Of a DNA stretch of 64,000 nt, positions 16,401 through 25,665 are shown in pieces. A model generated the notes under the pieces. The model saw nothing but the letters and a program-made list of their open reading frames with translations, made no database searches and was not told the DNA's origin. This DNA is from CAYNXB01 sp964401045 (GTDB lineage: Bacteria > Pseudomonadota > Alphaproteobacteria > Sphingomonadales > Sphingomonadaceae). The stretch lies in NCBI GenBank assembly GCA_964401045.1, contig CAYNXB010000007.1, positions 1 through 64,000 on the forward strand. Reading direction: 5' to 3'. A program made the position numbers and the translations under genes. How positions within the stretch are numbered: position 1 is the first letter of the stretch; each line of letters opens with the position of its first letter.

Positions 16401-17045
16401 CTAACGGCTTTCGGAAGGGTAATCCAGCGCTGCGGGCTCGATCTCGTCGTCCTCATCCGGCGCTTCGTCCGTTTCGTTCTCATCCTGTTCGTGAAATCCA
16501 AGCGCGCTGAAGGCTTCTTCGACCGGGTCGAGCAGCCCGGCGGCACGCAATTCGTCGAGTCCCGGCAGATCCTTGCGGCTCTCCAGCCCGAAGTGGCCGA
16601 GGAATTCGGGCGTCGTCGCGTAGATCACGGGCCGCCCGGGCACCTCGCGCCGTCCCGCGACTCGTACCCAACCCGCTTCCATCAGAACGTCGAGCGTGCC
16701 GCCGCTGGTCTGAACACCGCGAATCGCCTCGATCTCGGCACGGCTGACCGGCTCGTGATAGGCGACGATCGCGAGCACTTCGGTCGCCGCGCGCGACAGG
16801 CGGCGTACCTGCTCGCGCTCCCGGCGGAGCAGGTACGCGAGGTCGGGGGCAGTCTGGAACTGCCAGCGCTTGCCGCGCTCGACCAGGCGGATGCCGCGCG
16901 TTGCATAGTGTGCTTCGAGATCCGCCAGCGCCAACCGCACATCGGCACCACCTAGATGGGCCGAGATTGCCTCCTGGGTGAGCGGCTCCTCGGAGGCGAA
17001 CAGCGTCGCCTCGACCGCACGCGCCAGGTCGTCCTGCTCGCTCAA
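16401..17045 (-). CDS. scpB: Segregation and condensation protein B
   Basis: 214 residues forming two winged-helix domains (ALFASEEPLTQEAI near the N-terminus, EVLAIVAYHEPVSRAEIEAIRG in the second) that bind ScpA in the SMC-kleisin chromosome condensation complex. The C-terminal 40 residues are an acidic Glu/Asp tail. The start is a TTG whose last two bases overlap the scpA stop (TTGA), giving tight coupling. Confidence 0.95.
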   Translation of the reverse strand: MSEQDDLARAVEATLFASEEPLTQEAISAHLGGADVRLALADLEAHYATRGIRLVERGKRWQFQTAPDLAYLLRREREQVRRLSRAATEVLAIVAYHEPVSRAEIEAIRGVQTSGGTLDVLMEAGWVRVAGRREVPGRPVIYATTPEFLGHFGLESRKDLPGLDELRAAGLLDPVEEAFSALGFHEQDENETDEAPDEDDEIEPAALDYPSESR

Positions 17046-17842
17046 GGCTTGATCCGCCGCAGGTGCATCGGCCCGAAGGTTTCCTCCTGCCGCAGCTCAG
17101 CCCGCCCCAGCCGCGCCAACTCGAGCGCGGCAAGAAAGCTGGAGGCGAGCGCCGACTTGCGCAGCTTGGGATCGGCGTTCGGCGGCAGGAATTCCTCGAG
17201 CCGAATCCAGTCGAGCGTGACGCCGAGCATCGCCGAGACGCGCTCAAGCGCGACATCGAGCGTCAGCACCATCCGGTCGCGGACCATGTGCACGGCCGGC
17301 TGGGTGCGCGCCTTGATCTGCCCGTAGGCCTGGACGAGCGAAAACCACTCGCACTGCCACAAGCTCTTGCGGTCGATCCGCAACCCTTCAGGCGCGCCGC
17401 GCACGAACACGTCGCGGCCGAGCCTGTCGCGCGCCATCAGCCGCGCTGCGGCCTCACGCATCGCGCCCAGCCGCTGGAGCCGCAACTGCAACCGGATCGC
17501 CAGTTCGTCGGCGCTCGGCTCCTCCTGCTCGTCCTTCGGCAGCAGCAGGCCCGACTTCAGGTATGCGAGCCACGCCGCCATCACCAGGTAATCGGCCGCC
17601 AGCTCCAGCTTCAGCGCCTCGGCCCGGTCGATGTAGTCGAGGTACTGGTCGACCAGCGCGAGGATCGAGATCTGTCGGAGATCCACCTTCTGCCGCCGCG
17701 CGAGATCGAGCAGCAGATGCAACGGCCCTTCCCACCCATCGAGTTCGAGATAGAGCGCCGCATCCTCACCTGTGGCGGAGGCGGGGCCGCCCCATCCCTC
17801 GTCAGCGGCGGGGGCTTCGACCAGGATCGCCTCATCGGTCAT
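17042..17842 (-). CDS. scpA: Segregation and condensation protein A (kleisin)
   Basis: 266 residues. LELDGWEGPLHLLLDLARRQKVDLRQISI is the ScpA signature near residue 31, then YLVMAAWLAYLKSGLLLP and a C-terminal winged-helix end. It bridges SMC heads and binds ScpB. Overlaps: ATGA with the nagZ stop upstream and TTGA with scpB downstream. Confidence 0.96.
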   Translation of the reverse strand: MTDEAILVEAPAADEGWGGPASATGEDAALYLELDGWEGPLHLLLDLARRQKVDLRQISILALVDQYLDYIDRAEALKLELAADYLVMAAWLAYLKSGLLLPKDEQEEPSADELAIRLQLRLQRLGAMREAAARLMARDRLGRDVFVRGAPEGLRIDRKSLWQCEWFSLVQAYGQIKARTQPAVHMVRDRMVLTLDVALERVSAMLGVTLDWIRLEEFLPPNADPKLRKSALASSFLAALELARLGRAELRQEETFGPMHLRRIKP

Positions 17843-18843
17843 GCAGCGAGCTCGAGCAGGCTGTCGCGCTTGGCGATCAGGTGTTCGCGGTCACCGCTGG
17901 CTTCGCCTGTCACCGCAAGCGCGCGCTCGAGCCGCGCGGCGGTCTCGGGCAACATCGCCGGACATGTATCGGCGATGCCGATCATGTCGTCCATCTTCGC
18001 CCAGCAGTTGAGCACCAGGTCGCACCCGGCGGCGAGCGCTTTGGCCGAACGCTCGGGCACCGGCCCGGACAGGGCCTGCATGTCGATGTCGTCGGTCAGC
18101 AGCAGGCCCGAAAAGCCGATCCGCTTGCGGATGATCCTGTCGATCACGATCGGCGATTGCGTCGCGGGATTGTCCGCGTCCCACGCGGTGTAGAGTACGT
18201 GGCTGGTCATGCCGACCGGTGCGTCCGAGAGCGCGCTGAACGGGGCGATGTCAATCGCCAGCTCGGCATCGCTCGCATCGACCCGAGGCAGTTCCTTATG
18301 GCTGTCCGCGTACGCGCGGCCGTGGCCCGGCATGTGCTTGACCGTGCCGGTAACGCCGGCGCGCGCCAGCCCATCGAGCACCGCCCGCCCCAGCGCCGCC
18401 ACGCGCTTCGGCTCGCTGCCGAATGCCCGGTCTCCGATGACGTCGTTCGCACCCGGCTGGCGTACGTCGAGCAGCGGGATGCAATCGACCGTGATGCCGA
18501 CTTCCGCGAGATCGAGGCCGAGCGCTTCGGCGTTGGCACGCGCCGCCTCGATCGCGCTGGCCGGCGCAAGATCGTAGAGCCGGTCGAACGCCGCGCCCGG
18601 CGGGAACGCGGACCATTCCGGCGGCTTCATCCGCGCGACCCGCCCGCCTTCCTGATCGATGCACACGAACAGCCGTTCGCGCCCGTGGATCGCGCGCAGT
18701 TCGTCGGTCAGCGCGCGCAATTGCTCGCGATCCCGGGCGTTGCGCCCGAACAGGATATAGCCCGCAGGATCGGCGTCCCTGAAGAACGCCTTCTCCTCAG
18801 GCGTGAGCCGGAGGCCGGCGCATCCGAAAATCGCGGGCGTCAT
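17839..18843 (-). CDS. nagZ: Beta-N-acetylhexosaminidase (peptidoglycan recycling)
   Basis: Glycoside hydrolase family 3 enzyme releasing GlcNAc from anhydro-muropeptides in the cytoplasm. From the ATG at 18843 it is 334 residues, right for NagZ. FVCIDQEGGRVARM near residue 60 and KHMPGHGRAYADSHKELP (Lys169-His170, Asp180-Ser-His182) give the substrate-binding and Asp/His catalytic dyad motifs; a C-terminal LLTDDIDMQAL carries the nucleophile aspartate region. An upstream in-frame ATG (18879) adds 12 unlikely residues. First gene of the scp-tat operon. Confidence 0.96.
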   Translation of the reverse strand: MTPAIFGCAGLRLTPEEKAFFRDADPAGYILFGRNARDREQLRALTDELRAIHGRERLFVCIDQEGGRVARMKPPEWSAFPPGAAFDRLYDLAPASAIEAARANAEALGLDLAEVGITVDCIPLLDVRQPGANDVIGDRAFGSEPKRVAALGRAVLDGLARAGVTGTVKHMPGHGRAYADSHKELPRVDASDAELAIDIAPFSALSDAPVGMTSHVLYTAWDADNPATQSPIVIDRIIRKRIGFSGLLLTDDIDMQALSGPVPERSAKALAAGCDLVLNCWAKMDDMIGIADTCPAMLPETAARLERALAVTGEASGDREHLIAKRDSLLELAA

Positions 18844-18911
18844 GCCGTGGAAAATCGCAGCAAAGCGCGGCCCCGGCAAGGGCGCGCGCCCGCCACGATG
18901 TGGACAGAGGG

Positions 18912-19460
18912 TTAGGCGGCCAGGCGCTCGGTCTGGCCGAGCGCGCCGCGCACGGCGTTCTGGCGATGCTCGGGGCCAAGGTTGATACCATCGGCGGCGA
19001 TGAATTCGGGCACGATGCCGATGAAGCCGAACACCGCACGCAGGTACGTCTCGAGGTGTTCAAGCGCGGCCATCGCAGTGTCGTTGTAGTGCCCGCCGCG
19101 CGCGAGGGCGATGATCACCCGCTTGCCGGGGACCAGCCCCACCGGCCCGTCCTCGGTGTAGCTAAAGGTCTTGCCGGCCACGAGGATGCGGTCGATCCAC
19201 GCCTTGAGCTGAGTCGGCAGCGAGAAATTGTACATCGGCGCCCCGATCACCACCGCGTCCGCGGCGATGAACTCGTCGACCACCGCGGTGTCGGCCATCG
19301 CATCCAGCGTAAGGTGCGGCAACGGCTCGGCGGTGAGGTCGCGATAGATCACCTTGCCGGTGGGATCGCGGCCGCGCAACTGGTCGAAGATAGAGCGGCT
19401 GATGACGCGGCTGACGCTGTTCTCGCCGGTGATGCTGCTGTCGATATGCAAGATAGTCAC
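18912..19460 (-). CDS. azoR: FMN-dependent NADH:quinone/azo reductase
   Basis: Flavodoxin-fold reductase of 182 residues, a little shorter at the C-terminus than E. coli AzoR (201). ILHIDSSITGENSVSR binds FMN phosphate; APMYNFSLPTQLKAWIDRIL and the AGKTFSYTEDGPVGL segment are diagnostic. It reduces quinones and azo dyes with NADH. The start is GTG with an ideal AAGGAGG five bases upstream. It is divergent from an HxlR regulator, a common arrangement in which the regulator senses electrophiles and controls the reductase. Confidence 0.93.
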   Translation of the reverse strand: MTILHIDSSITGENSVSRVISRSIFDQLRGRDPTGKVIYRDLTAEPLPHLTLDAMADTAVVDEFIAADAVVIGAPMYNFSLPTQLKAWIDRILVAGKTFSYTEDGPVGLVPGKRVIIALARGGHYNDTAMAALEHLETYLRAVFGFIGIVPEFIAADGINLGPEHRQNAVRGALGQTERLAA

Positions 19461-19478
19461 ATTTGCCTCCTTAGTATT

Positions 19479-19553
19479 GATTTGTTACCAAGGCACGCCA
19501 AATAACTACCTGAAAGACGCCCGCAAGAACGCACCGATTTGTGACCGAGGCAC
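19479..19553. promoter_or_regulatory. Pair of 18-bp direct repeats, candidate HxlR operators
   Basis: GATTTGTTACCAAGGCAC at 19479-19496 and GATTTGTGACCGAGGCAC at 19536-19553 match at 16 of 18 positions. They lie in the divergent azoR/HxlR promoter region with starts 57 bases apart, about 5.5 helical turns. That spacing and location suggest binding sites for the HxlR protein, but direct rather than inverted symmetry is not the best-known HxlR pattern. Confidence 0.55.
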
Positions 19554-19588
19554 ATCGCTGTCACCCAGTCACACCGGAGGAACCGAAG

Positions 19589-19963
19589 ATGCACGATCCC
19601 GCTGACCCCACCTGCCAGACGATCAGCGTCATGCTGCAGCGCATCGGCGACAAATGGACCCTCCTGGTCGTGGAATCACTCGGAGAAGGATCGAAGCGGT
19701 TCAACCAGTTGCGGCGCGAAATTCCCAGCGTGTCGCAGCGGATGCTAACGCTCACCCTGCGCAACCTGGAGCGTGACGGACTGGTTACCCGCACCGTCAC
19801 TCCGAGCATCCCGCCGCGGGTCGATTACGAGCTTACCGAGCTGGGCAAGTCGCTCCAGGCGCCGATCTGCGGGTTGGTCAGCTGGGCTCACGCCCATTCG
19901 GGGACGGTGCACGAAGCGCAGGCGCGCTACGACGCGGAGCGGAACGACACCGCCGCCGCTTAG
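19589..19963 (+). CDS. HxlR-family winged-helix transcriptional regulator
   Basis: 124 residues from the ATG at 19589, which has GGAGG eight bases upstream; a longer frame from 19541 lacks this. The N-terminal DPTCQTI places Cys9 where HxlR members such as YodB and QorR carry a redox-sensing cysteine. Then DKWTLLVVESLGEGSKRFNQLRREIP and LTLTLRNLERDGLVTR form the winged helix. Divergent from azoR, it most likely represses azoR until the cysteine is modified by quinones or aldehydes (inference). Confidence 0.92.
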   Translation: MHDPADPTCQTISVMLQRIGDKWTLLVVESLGEGSKRFNQLRREIPSVSQRMLTLTLRNLERDGLVTRTVTPSIPPRVDYELTELGKSLQAPICGLVSWAHAHSGTVHEAQARYDAERNDTAAA

Positions 19964-19972
19964 GAACCGGCC

Positions 19973-20737
19973 CTAGTTCTTGACCTGGCAGGCCGCGCCG
20001 GCTCGCTTGAGCTGGTTGCACAAGTCGTTCGCCGCGGCAGTGCTGCCGGCCACGGCCTGGAGCCGGTAGACGGTGCCGATATCGGCCTTGCCCTCGACTA
20101 CGCGGTGCTTGAAGCCGGAGAGCATCGAGTAGCGGCCGGAGAGCTGGGACCAGCCCCGCTCGGCAGAGGCGCGATCCGAATAGGCCGCGACCTGCACGCC
20201 CACACCGCCGGTCGGCGCAGCATCCGCTTTCGGCGTGGCTGCCGGAGCCTTGGCCTGGCTTGAGCCCTGCTCGCGGTCGATGCTGGGCTTCGGAACAGTC
20301 CTGTCGGCCACGCGAACCTCGCGGCTCTGCCCTTCGGCGACCGCGAAGCTGGTGTCGCCGGTGCCCTCGTGGACTTTGCCGCCTGGGTCCTCGGGACGCG
20401 CCTTGTAAGGTTCCGCAGGCGCCTCGATTACGCTGCCGTTGGCGATCAGCTCGGGATCGGCGCGGTCGCGGCTTGCGTACCAGATGCCGCCGACAATGGC
20501 CGCCAGCAGGATCAGGCCGATCAGCGCGAAGCCGACGATGCGCGCGCTGTCGACGCTTTCGTCGGTATCTTCATCGTCGCCCTCGAGCCATGGCAACTGC
20601 TCACCGGTGTCCACGAACTCGAACGCCTCGGCTTCAGCATTCTCTGTCGGAGTCACTTCCTCGGCAGTGCCAAGCTCAGCCTGCTCCTCGGCCGGGAGCG
20701 GGTCCTGCTCGTTTTTGGCACTCTTCTTCTTGGCCAT
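19973..20737 (-). CDS. SPOR-domain membrane protein
   Basis: 254 residues: acidic cytoplasmic N-terminus (Glu-rich, about 1-60), one membrane helix (SARIVGFALIGLILLAAIVGG, about 64-85), a Pro/Ala periplasmic linker, and a C-terminal SPOR fold (VGVQVAAYSDRASAERGWSQL to AGAACQVKN) that binds glycan strands lacking stem peptides at the division septum. It starts two bases after the argS stop, a conserved alphaproteobacterial pairing. Probably a divisome accessory protein. Confidence 0.9.
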   Translation of the reverse strand: MAKKKSAKNEQDPLPAEEQAELGTAEEVTPTENAEAEAFEFVDTGEQLPWLEGDDEDTDESVDSARIVGFALIGLILLAAIVGGIWYASRDRADPELIANGSVIEAPAEPYKARPEDPGGKVHEGTGDTSFAVAEGQSREVRVADRTVPKPSIDREQGSSQAKAPAATPKADAAPTGGVGVQVAAYSDRASAERGWSQLSGRYSMLSGFKHRVVEGKADIGTVYRLQAVAGSTAAANDLCNQLKRAGAACQVKN

Positions 20738-20739
20738 CG

Positions 20740-22482
20740 TCAGAGTTCCTCGACGGCCTCAACCCCCAATAAATTAAGGCCGTTTCTTAACACCTGCCCG
20801 ATTTGCGCGGCAAGGAAAAGCCTCGCGGCGGACAGGGGCCGATCCTGTGCCAGGATGATGCGTTTTTGGGGATCGTCGTTACCGGCGTTCCAGAACGCGT
20901 GGAACTCCGCCGCGAGGTCGTAAAGGTAGAACGCGATGCGGTGCGGCTCACGCGCCTGCGCCGCTGCTTCGACCATGCGGGGAAATTGCGCCGCCTGCCG
21001 GACGAGCACCATTTCATCCGCGCCCAGCCGTTCCAGCGCCTCGCCCGACGGCGCGAGCCCTTCGACCGCGCCCTTGCGCATCGTCGAGGCGATCCGCGCA
21101 TGCGCGTACTGGACGTAGAACACCGGATTGTCCTTCGATGCCTCGACCACTTTGACGAAGTCGAAGTCCATCTGGGCTTCCGGCTTGCGGGTCAGCATGG
21201 TGAAGCGGACCACGTCCTTGCCCACTTCCTCCACCATGTCCGCAATGGTGACGAAGTTGCCGGAACGCTTGGACATCTTGGCCGGCTCGCCGCCGCGCAT
21301 GAGCTGGACCATCTGCACCAGCTTGACGTCGAACGGGATTGGCTTGCCCTCTCCCTCGCTGAGCGCCGCGACCGCCGCCTTGATCCGCTTGACCGTGCCG
21401 GCATGGTCGGCGCCCCAGATGTCGATCAGCGCGTCGGCCGCCTCGGCCTTCTGCATATGATAGGCGAGATCGGCGCCGAAATAGGTCCAGTTGCCATCGC
21501 TCTTGCGGATCGGCCGATCCTGGTCGTCACCGAAGCGGGTCGAGCGGAACAGCGGCAGTTCGACCGGTTCCCAGTCCTCGATCTCCTTGCCTTTCGGCGC
21601 CTCGAGCACGCCATCGTAGACGAGATCGTGCGCGCGCAGCCAGCGCTCGGCTTCCTCGGGCTTGCCGGCACGCTGCAACGCCGCCTCGGACGAGAACACG
21701 TCGTGATGGATGCCGAGCAGCGCGAGGTCCGCGCGGATCATGTCCATCATCGCGGCGACGGCGCGCTCGCGGAACAAGTCGAGCCATTCGCTCTCCGGAG
21801 CCGACGCATACCGGTCGCCGAGTTCCGCCACCAGCGCCTGCCCGATCGGAATCAGATAATCGCCGGGATAGTAGCCCTCGGGAATTTCGATCGTCTGGCC
21901 CAGCGCTTCGAGATACCGCAAGTGCACCGAACGGCCGAGCGTCTGCACCTGCGCCCCGGCGTCGTTGACGTAGTATTCGCGGGTGACATCGTAGCCGGCG
22001 AATTCGAGCAGGCTGGCGAGCGCATCGCCGACCACCGCGCCGCGGCAATGGCCCATATGCATCGGGCCGGTGGGATTGGCCGAGACATATTCGACATTCA
22101 CCCGGGTGCCCGCACCAAGCCGGGAACGGCCGTAGTTGGCGCCGAGCCGGGCGATCGCCAGCACTTCGTCACGCCAGGCCTTGTCGTCCAACCGCAGGTT
22201 GATGAACCCCGGCCCGGCGATCTGAGCCGAGATCACCAGCGGATCTCCCGCGAGCCGGGCGGCGACCGCTTCGGCCAGTGCGCGCGGATTCGCGCCGGCG
22301 CCTTTCGCGAGCACCATCGCGGCATTGGTCGCCAGGTCGCCATGCGAGGGATCGCGCGGCGGCTCGACGCTCACCGCGTGGCGCGGCGTTCCCGCGGGCA
22401 GCACGCCGTCGGCTTCCAGGCCCGCGAGCGCGGCGTCGATCCTGGCCGCGAAGGCCGCGTAGAGTGTCTGCGTATCGGACAT
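20740..22482 (-). CDS. argS: Arginyl-tRNA synthetase
   Basis: 580 residues, class I synthetase. The HIGH motif appears as HMGH in ANPTGPMHMGHCRG (near residue 137) and the KMSKS-like loop as AKMSKRSGNF. N-terminal Add1 domain and C-terminal anticodon-binding DALR domain (residues about 455-580) are present. The sequence ends RNGLNLLGVEAVEEL, just before the SPOR gene. Confidence 0.97.
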   Translation of the reverse strand: MSDTQTLYAAFAARIDAALAGLEADGVLPAGTPRHAVSVEPPRDPSHGDLATNAAMVLAKGAGANPRALAEAVAARLAGDPLVISAQIAGPGFINLRLDDKAWRDEVLAIARLGANYGRSRLGAGTRVNVEYVSANPTGPMHMGHCRGAVVGDALASLLEFAGYDVTREYYVNDAGAQVQTLGRSVHLRYLEALGQTIEIPEGYYPGDYLIPIGQALVAELGDRYASAPESEWLDLFRERAVAAMMDMIRADLALLGIHHDVFSSEAALQRAGKPEEAERWLRAHDLVYDGVLEAPKGKEIEDWEPVELPLFRSTRFGDDQDRPIRKSDGNWTYFGADLAYHMQKAEAADALIDIWGADHAGTVKRIKAAVAALSEGEGKPIPFDVKLVQMVQLMRGGEPAKMSKRSGNFVTIADMVEEVGKDVVRFTMLTRKPEAQMDFDFVKVVEASKDNPVFYVQYAHARIASTMRKGAVEGLAPSGEALERLGADEMVLVRQAAQFPRMVEAAAQAREPHRIAFYLYDLAAEFHAFWNAGNDDPQKRIILAQDRPLSAARLFLAAQIGQVLRNGLNLLGVEAVEEL

Positions 22483-22525
22483 GGCGCGCCGTTAGCGGGT
22501 TTGGGCCCGCACCGGAAGGCCGCCG

Positions 22526-23173
22526 TCAGCGTGTCGCGTTGTAGGCGAGCTGGTCTTCGCTCAGCTGAAAGCCGACCAGCATCTCGAAGTTGGCCCGCGC
22601 CAGCGCCGCGCGCACGTCAGGCTCGGACAGCGGATCGACTGCCGCGCTTTCCTCGCCAGGCTTGCGCTTTTCGGTGATGCGCCGGCGGATGTCGTCCGGC
22701 AGGGTCGCTTCGCCACGATCGATGTAGGCACCGCCGGCGGCTTGCGCCTGGGCGCGCGATTCCCCGTCGGCAAAGGTCAGGCTGACCGTACCCACGCGCT
22801 TGGCGACGACCGAACTGCCGCCGCGCAGCACGGTGACGAAATAGGGAAGCTGCACCGTCCGCGCGCCGCTGGTGTTGCGCCGGGTTGCCAGCACATCGAA
22901 GTTGGCGGTGGCATAAACCCGCTCACCCGTGTCGTCGCACTGAGTTTGCACGTTGGTGATCGTCGCGGCGATGTCGAGCGCGTCGGAAGTGCGCGCGCTG
23001 GCCGGGCTGAAGGTGGTGATGTCCCCGGTGTAGTCGGGAATGCCGACCGCCGGGCACACGGTGCGCAAGGCAGTGATGCCGACGCCCTGATCGACTACGA
23101 TGTCCCCCTCCTTGCCGCATCCGGCCAGGGCGGCCGTGGCGGTCAAGGCAATGGCGGCGGTGCGAAACTTCAT
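22526..23173 (-). CDS. Putative lipoprotein of unknown function
   Basis: 215 residues. The signal peptide ends in a lipobox (TAALAGCG, Cys19), so it should be lipidated and envelope-anchored. The body contains a repeated pattern of residues typical of beta-sandwich proteins and a C-terminal helix pair (ALARANFEMLVGFQLSEDQL). It resembles small conserved sphingomonad lipoproteins, but I do not recognise a named domain. It is divergent from ispH by 85 bases. Confidence 0.8.
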   Translation of the reverse strand: MKFRTAAIALTATAALAGCGKEGDIVVDQGVGITALRTVCPAVGIPDYTGDITTFSPASARTSDALDIAATITNVQTQCDDTGERVYATANFDVLATRRNTSGARTVQLPYFVTVLRGGSSVVAKRVGTVSLTFADGESRAQAQAAGGAYIDRGEATLPDDIRRRITEKRKPGEESAAVDPLSEPDVRAALARANFEMLVGFQLSEDQLAYNATR

Positions 23174-23258
23174 CCCGGTTCCCTTGTCGATAGCGGGCTT
23201 TATCGGTTCGGGGCCCTAGCTCTTTCGCCCCGGCGGCACAACGGCTAGAGGCGGCGAC

Positions 23259-24233
23259 ATGAACGCCCCCTTTCCACCGGCCGACAGGGCTTCCGGCAAG
23301 GCGCCGCTGACGGTGCTGATCGCGGCCCCGCGCGGGTTCTGCGCGGGCGTCGATCGGGCGATCGACATCGTCGAGCGCGCGATCCAGCGCTACGGCGCGC
23401 CGGTCTACGTGCGGCACGAGATCGTCCACAACCGCTACGTCGTCGACGCGCTCAAGGCCAAGGGCGCGGTGTTCGTCGAGGAACTCGACGAAGTGCCCGA
23501 CGGCGTGCCGGTGGTGTTCAGCGCGCACGGCGTGCCCAAGTCCGTCCCCGCCGCCGCCGAGGAGCGTGGCCTGTCCTACCTCGACGCGACCTGCCCGCTG
23601 GTGAGCAAGGTCCACCGCCAGGCCGAGCGCCAGATCGAGGCAGGGCGCCATATCGTGTTCATTGGCCACAGTGGGCATCCCGAAGTCGTCGGCACCTTCG
23701 GTCAGGTCCCCGAAGGCGCGATGACGCTGATCGAGACGCTGGAAGACGTGGCGGCGCTGTCTTTCCCACCGGAGGCCAGGCTCGCGTACCTGACCCAGAC
23801 CACCCTGTCGGTCGACGACACGGCGGCCATCCTCGACGCGCTCAAGGCACGCTATCCGCTTATCGTCGGCCCCAAGGCGGAGGACATCTGCTACGCCACC
23901 TCGAACCGCCAGGCCGCGGTCAAGCAGATCGCGCCGCAGGCGGACATGGTGCTGGTGATCGGAGCGCCCAACAGCTCGAACTCGCTGCGGCTGGTCGAAG
24001 TGGCCGAACGCTGCGGCACCCCCGCGCGGCTGATCCAGCGCGCCGCCGAGATCGATTCCGCGTGGCTCGACGGAGTAAGCACCCTCGGCCTCACCGCCGG
24101 CGCTTCGGCGCCCGAGGAGCTGGTGCGCGAAGTGATCGACCGGCTCTGCGAATGGCGCGCGGTCGAGGAACGCCCGGTGGTGAACGCGGTAGAGAAGATG
24201 GTGTTCAAGCTGCCGCGCCAGCTCGTCGAATAG
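23259..24233 (+). CDS. ispH: 4-hydroxy-3-methylbut-2-enyl diphosphate reductase
   Basis: Last enzyme of the MEP isoprenoid pathway, making IPP and DMAPP with a 4Fe-4S cluster. All three cluster cysteines are visible: Cys28 in RGFCAGVDRAI, Cys112 in DATCPLVSKVH and about Cys211 in EDICYATSNRQ. HGVPKSV and the SSNSLRL loop bind substrate phosphates. 324 residues, normal length. First gene of an ispH-thrB-rnhA operon conserved in this order of bacteria. Confidence 0.97.
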   Translation: MNAPFPPADRASGKAPLTVLIAAPRGFCAGVDRAIDIVERAIQRYGAPVYVRHEIVHNRYVVDALKAKGAVFVEELDEVPDGVPVVFSAHGVPKSVPAAAEERGLSYLDATCPLVSKVHRQAERQIEAGRHIVFIGHSGHPEVVGTFGQVPEGAMTLIETLEDVAALSFPPEARLAYLTQTTLSVDDTAAILDALKARYPLIVGPKAEDICYATSNRQAAVKQIAPQADMVLVIGAPNSSNSLRLVEVAERCGTPARLIQRAAEIDSAWLDGVSTLGLTAGASAPEELVREVIDRLCEWRAVEERPVVNAVEKMVFKLPRQLVE

Positions 24234-24240
24234 GATTCCG

Positions 24241-25209
24241 GTGGCAGTCTACACCCATCTCGCGGCCGAGGAGCTGGCCGAGCTGATCGGCGAGTACAGC
24301 GTCGGCAGGCTCGTTTCGGCCAAGGGCATCGCCGAGGGCGTGTCGAACTCGAACTGGTTGGTCGAAACCACCGGCGGACGGTTCATCCTAACGCTCTACG
24401 AACGGCGGATCGAGACGCGCGACCTGCCGTTCTTCCTCGGCCTGCTCGATCATCTCTCGGCGACCGGTTGCCCGGTGCCGCGCACGATCCATGACCGCGC
24501 GGGTGCGGCCTGGCGCATGGTCGGCGACAAGGCCGGCGCGCTGATCGAGTTCCTTCCCGGGGTCTCGATCGAACGGCCGACGCCCGCGCAGGCCCGGGCG
24601 GTCGGAGCCGCGCTCGCCGGCATCCACCTCGGCGCGGCGGGCTTCGGCCACAGCCGCCGGAACGAGCTGGGACCGGCCGCATGGCGCGAACTGGCCGACG
24701 ATTGCGGCGATGAGGCGCTCGGCTCGATCGACCCTGGCTTGCCCGGGCTGGTCCGCGACGAGCTGGCGCTGTTCGCAGAACGCTGGCCCAGCGAACTTCC
24801 CGCCGGGGTGATCCACGCCGACCTGTTCCCCGACAACGTGCTGATGCTCGGCGACGAGGTCTGCGGGCTGATCGACTTCTACTTCGCCTGCAACGACTTC
24901 CTCGCCTATGACCTGGCCGTCACCCATGCCGCGTGGTGCTTCGACGGCGGCGATGTATTCCGGGCCGACGTGGCCGCCGCGCTGATGGCCGGTTACGAAG
25001 CTGTCCGCCCCTTGAGCGAGAGCGAGCGGGCCGCGCTGCCCCTGCTTGCGCGTGGTGCATCGATGCGGTTCCTGATGACCCGCGCCTATGACTGGCTGCA
25101 CACCCCGGCAGACGCGCTGGTGACCCGCAAGGACCCGCTGGCCTTCGCGCGGCGATTGTCCTTCTATCAGACACATGGCGGCGACGCCTTCAAAACCGGC
25201 GCGGATTGA
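24241..25209 (+). CDS. thrB: Homoserine kinase, type II (APH-like fold)
   Basis: Phosphorylates homoserine in threonine synthesis. 322 residues beginning at GTG, seven bases after the ispH stop. GVSNSNWLVETTGGRFILTLYE matches the nucleotide loop and VIHADLFPDNVLM the catalytic Asp loop (HxDxxxxN), followed by LIDFYFACND (metal-binding DF). This is the aminoglycoside-phosphotransferase-like form used by alphaproteobacteria rather than the GHMP form. Confidence 0.95.
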   Translation: MAVYTHLAAEELAELIGEYSVGRLVSAKGIAEGVSNSNWLVETTGGRFILTLYERRIETRDLPFFLGLLDHLSATGCPVPRTIHDRAGAAWRMVGDKAGALIEFLPGVSIERPTPAQARAVGAALAGIHLGAAGFGHSRRNELGPAAWRELADDCGDEALGSIDPGLPGLVRDELALFAERWPSELPAGVIHADLFPDNVLMLGDEVCGLIDFYFACNDFLAYDLAVTHAAWCFDGGDVFRADVAAALMAGYEAVRPLSESERAALPLLARGASMRFLMTRAYDWLHTPADALVTRKDPLAFARRLSFYQTHGGDAFKTGAD

Positions 25210-25224
25210 GGCAATCCCCTGCGG

Positions 25225-25665
25225 ATGAAACGCGTCGAATTGTTCACCGATGGTGCCTGCAAGGGCAATCCCGGCCCCGGCGGCTGGGGCGCGCTGCTGC
25301 GCCTCGGCAAGCATGAGAAAGAGCTGTCGGGCGGCGAATCGGACACCACCAACAACCGCATGGAGATGACTGCGGTGATCCGCGGGCTAGAGGCGCTGAT
25401 CGAGCCATGCGAAGTCGCGATCTACACCGACAGCCGCTATGTGATGGACGGCATGACCAAGTGGCTCGACGGCTGGCAGAAGCGCGGATGGATCAGCGCC
25501 AGCAAGCAGCCGGTCCGCAACAAGGACCTGTGGCACGAACTGATCGAGGCCGCGAGCAAGCACACCCTCGAATGGAACTGGGTGCGCGGGCACAACGGCC
25601 ACCCGGAGAACGAGCGGGTCGACCGCCTCGCATCCAATGCAGCGGAGGCTATCGCGAAGGGCTAG
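25225..25665 (+). CDS. rnhA: Ribonuclease HI
   Basis: Removes RNA from RNA-DNA hybrids. 146 residues; the DEDD active site is visible as Asp9 (LFTDGACKGNPGPGG), Glu47 (NNRMEM), Asp69 (YTDSRYV) and about Asp134 (ENERVDRLAS). WVRGHNGHPEN is the conserved handle. Third gene of the ispH operon. Confidence 0.97.
   Translation: MKRVELFTDGACKGNPGPGGWGALLRLGKHEKELSGGESDTTNNRMEMTAVIRGLEALIEPCEVAIYTDSRYVMDGMTKWLDGWQKRGWISASKQPVRNKDLWHELIEAASKHTLEWNWVRGHNGHPENERVDRLASNAAEAIAKG

Noticed and set aside
20803..22677. 624-codon plus-strand frame antisense to argS
   Set aside because: Shadow of argS; composition is that of reverse-complement coding DNA.
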